A stretch of DNA of 7,348 nucleotides from Chloroflexota bacterium (GTDB lineage Bacteria > Chloroflexota > Anaerolineae > JACRMK01): positions 1 through 7,348 of the forward strand of contig JACQEC010000329.1 in NCBI GenBank assembly GCA_016200765.1. Direction: 5' to 3'. The notes beneath the pieces were generated by a model, which ran no database searches, was not told where the DNA came from, and saw only the letters and a program-made list of their open reading frames with translations. Made by a program: the position numbers and the translations under genes. Every line of letters begins with the position of its first letter. The first letter of the stretch is position 1. Positions 6,349-7,348 of this stretch are shown here, one piece after another.

Positions 6349-6918
6349 ATGAACGTTTCCGAGGCCATCCGCGCCAAGCGCTCCATCCGCCAATTCACGG
6401 ATCAGCCCGTGCCCACTGCCGCCGTGCGCGCCATTCTCGACGCCGGGCGGCGCGCGCAGTCGTCAAAGAACACCCAGCCCTGGGCCTTCGTCGTCGTGCG
6501 CGACCGCGCGGCCCTGCAAGCGCTGGCCGACTGCGGCCCGTTCGCCAAGCACCTCGCGGGCGCGGCGGTGGCGGTGGCTCTGCTCTCGCCCGACCCGGCC
6601 GAGCGCTGGTCAATTCCGTTCGATGTGGGGCAGGCCGCGGCGTATATGCAGTTGGCCGCGTGGGAACTGGGCATCGGCTCGTGCCTCGCCGCCATCTATG
6701 AGATGGACAAAGCCAGGGCGATCCTCGGCATCCCGGCCGGTAAGGGCGAAGCCACGCGCGAGTGGCCTGCTCGTTCACGCGGTGATTCGCGCGCGCCGCT
6801 TCGCCCCTACTTCTATGCCGCACTCTCGTTCGGCTACCCCGCGCCCGGCACCGCACACGCGCCCCGCCGCGGCGGTCGGCGTGCGCTCGCCGAAATTGTG
6901 CGTTGGGACAAGTGGTGA
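6349..6918 (+). CDS. Nitroreductase family flavoprotein with in-frame palindromic insertion
   Basis: This is a 189-residue FMN-dependent NAD(P)H oxidoreductase of the small nitroreductase type, normally a homodimer. FMN-binding landmarks are KRSIRQF (10-16), SSKNTQPW (38-45) and DVGQAAAYMQLAAWELGIGS (92-111). The C-terminus PRRGGRRALAEIVRWDKW-type ending (172-189) is also family-typical. The substrate is unknown; relatives reduce nitroaromatics, quinones or flavins. Between ILGIPAG (125-131) and YFYAALSFGYPAP (154-166) lie about 22 extra residues (132-153, rich in Arg, Pro and Ser) encoded by a 71-bp palindrome. Removing 66 bases restores what I expect of the family at about 167 residues. The insertion is beyond the FMN motifs and keeps the frame, so the enzyme may be active. 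The start is fixed by AAGGAG at 6336-6341 and a sigma70-like promoter upstream. The polyphosphate kinase gene follows after 11 bases, probably as an operon. Confidence 0.9.
   Translation: MNVSEAIRAKRSIRQFTDQPVPTAAVRAILDAGRRAQSSKNTQPWAFVVVRDRAALQALADCGPFAKHLAGAAVAVALLSPDPAERWSIPFDVGQAAAYMQLAAWELGIGSCLAAIYEMDKARAILGIPAGKGEATREWPARSRGDSRAPLRPYFYAALSFGYPAPGTAHAPRRGGRRALAEIVRWDKW
6740..6810. mobile_element. 71-bp palindromic (REP/MITE-like) element within the nitroreductase gene
   Basis: The left end GTAAGGGCGAAGC (6740-6752) and the right end GCTTCGCCCCTAC (6798-6810) are inverted repeats matching at 12 of 13 positions. Inside, CGCGCGA (6755-6761) pairs with TCGCGCG (6787-6793), so most of the element can fold into one long imperfect hairpin. 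Both ends carry GTA/TAC, so TA could be the target or duplicated site. It encodes no protein of its own and would depend on a transposase elsewhere. That it inserted into a previously shorter gene is inferred from the extra residues it adds to a conserved enzyme. Confidence 0.65.
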
Positions 6919-6929
6919 GCCGACCGGCC

Positions 6930-7348
6930 ATGAAACGCTACCGCATCGAGCCGGGCAGTCGCGTGGACTTGAGCGCGATTGACCCGGACGATAAATCCGC
7001 CTTCAGCGGCGGCAAGGATGAGGCCAGTGTAGAGCAGGCCGCCTTGCGCGCGCGGCTTGAGCGCCTGCAAGAACTGCTCTACGCCGAACACCAGCACAAG
7101 GTGCTGATCGTCCTGCAGGCGATGGACGCCGGCGGCAAAGACGGCACGATCCGCGCGGTCTTTGAGGGCGTGAACCCGCAGGGTGTATCCGTCGTGTCGT
7201 TCAAGGTGCCCAGCGCCGAGGAACTCGACCACGATTACCTGTGGCGCGTCCACCGGCACGTGCCGGGCAAGGGCCAGATGGTGATTTTCAACCGCAGTCA
7301 CTACGAAGATGTGCTGATCGCGCGCGTGCGCGATCTGGTGCGGCCCAA
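6930..7348 (+). CDS. Polyphosphate kinase 2 family protein (PPK2), N-terminal part
   Basis: The gene runs off the right edge; 139 residues are present, against about 250-300 for the family. It starts MKRYRIEPGSRVDLSAIDPD, the usual leader of single-domain PPK2 proteins. A helical stretch (about 33-55) ends in LQELLYAEHQHKVLIVLQ. The Walker A-type loop is AMDAGGKDGT (64-73), then VNPQGVSVVSFKVPSAEELD (81-100) and FNRSHYEDVL (120-129). Family enzymes move phosphate between inorganic polyphosphate and nucleoside mono- or diphosphates in the cytoplasm; the class (ADP- or AMP-using) cannot be settled because the Walker B and lid regions are missing. The ATG at 6930 fits the family start but lacks a clear Shine-Dalgarno. 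GTG at 6915, overlapping the nitroreductase stop, is an alternative. Translational coupling to the nitroreductase, 11 bases upstream, is likely. Confidence 0.92.
   Translation, partial: MKRYRIEPGSRVDLSAIDPDDKSAFSGGKDEASVEQAALRARLERLQELLYAEHQHKVLIVLQAMDAGGKDGTIRAVFEGVNPQGVSVVSFKVPSAEELDHDYLWRVHRHVPGKGQMVIFNRSHYEDVLIARVRDLVRP

Noticed and set aside
6395..7301. Minus-strand open frames opposite the nitroreductase and PPK2 genes
   Set aside because: Both opposite-strand genes have intact family motifs; these frames are Arg-rich or otherwise featureless shadows.

Overview
The window is GC-rich, gene-dense bacterial DNA. The best guess for the source is a Chloroflexota (Anaerolineae-like) genome. 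That guess rests on three things: a large exported protein with a Thr/Pro linker that ends in a TYVPALMR tail, a membrane-anchored propeller whose N-terminus carries a PPTP motif, and general gene content. No rRNA, tRNA, CRISPR array or complete transposon is visible, and no stretch over 300 bases lacks a gene.

Layout. From the left edge to 1187 (+) lie the C-terminal part of a ketopantoate-reductase-family enzyme and, with an ATGA overlap, a classical short-chain dehydrogenase; they look like the end of an operon. From 6246 down to 1209 (-) lie a large exported beta-propeller/TIG/ZU5-like surface protein, a decayed TIG-domain fragment, an aldo-keto reductase and a single-pass membrane protein with a seven-bladed YVTN-type propeller. 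From 6349 to the right edge (+) lie a nitroreductase and the start of a PPK2-type polyphosphate kinase, 11 bases apart.

The 102-base gap at 6247-6348 holds two well-formed sigma70-like promoters pointing across each other, so the predicted 5' ends of the two transcripts are complementary for about 23 nt.

The most unusual signals are (1) a 71-bp palindromic element inside the nitroreductase gene that adds about 22 residues in frame, (2) a second, unrelated hairpin inside the ketopantoate reductase gene that also seems to add a few residues in frame, and (3) a 98-bp diverged direct repeat of the surface protein's TIG domain, with an in-frame stop, just downstream of that gene. The first two resemble in principle the protein-coding palindromic elements of Rickettsia. 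The enzymes otherwise look like ordinary housekeeping or catabolic oxidoreductases, and no shared pathway across the three blocks can be shown.
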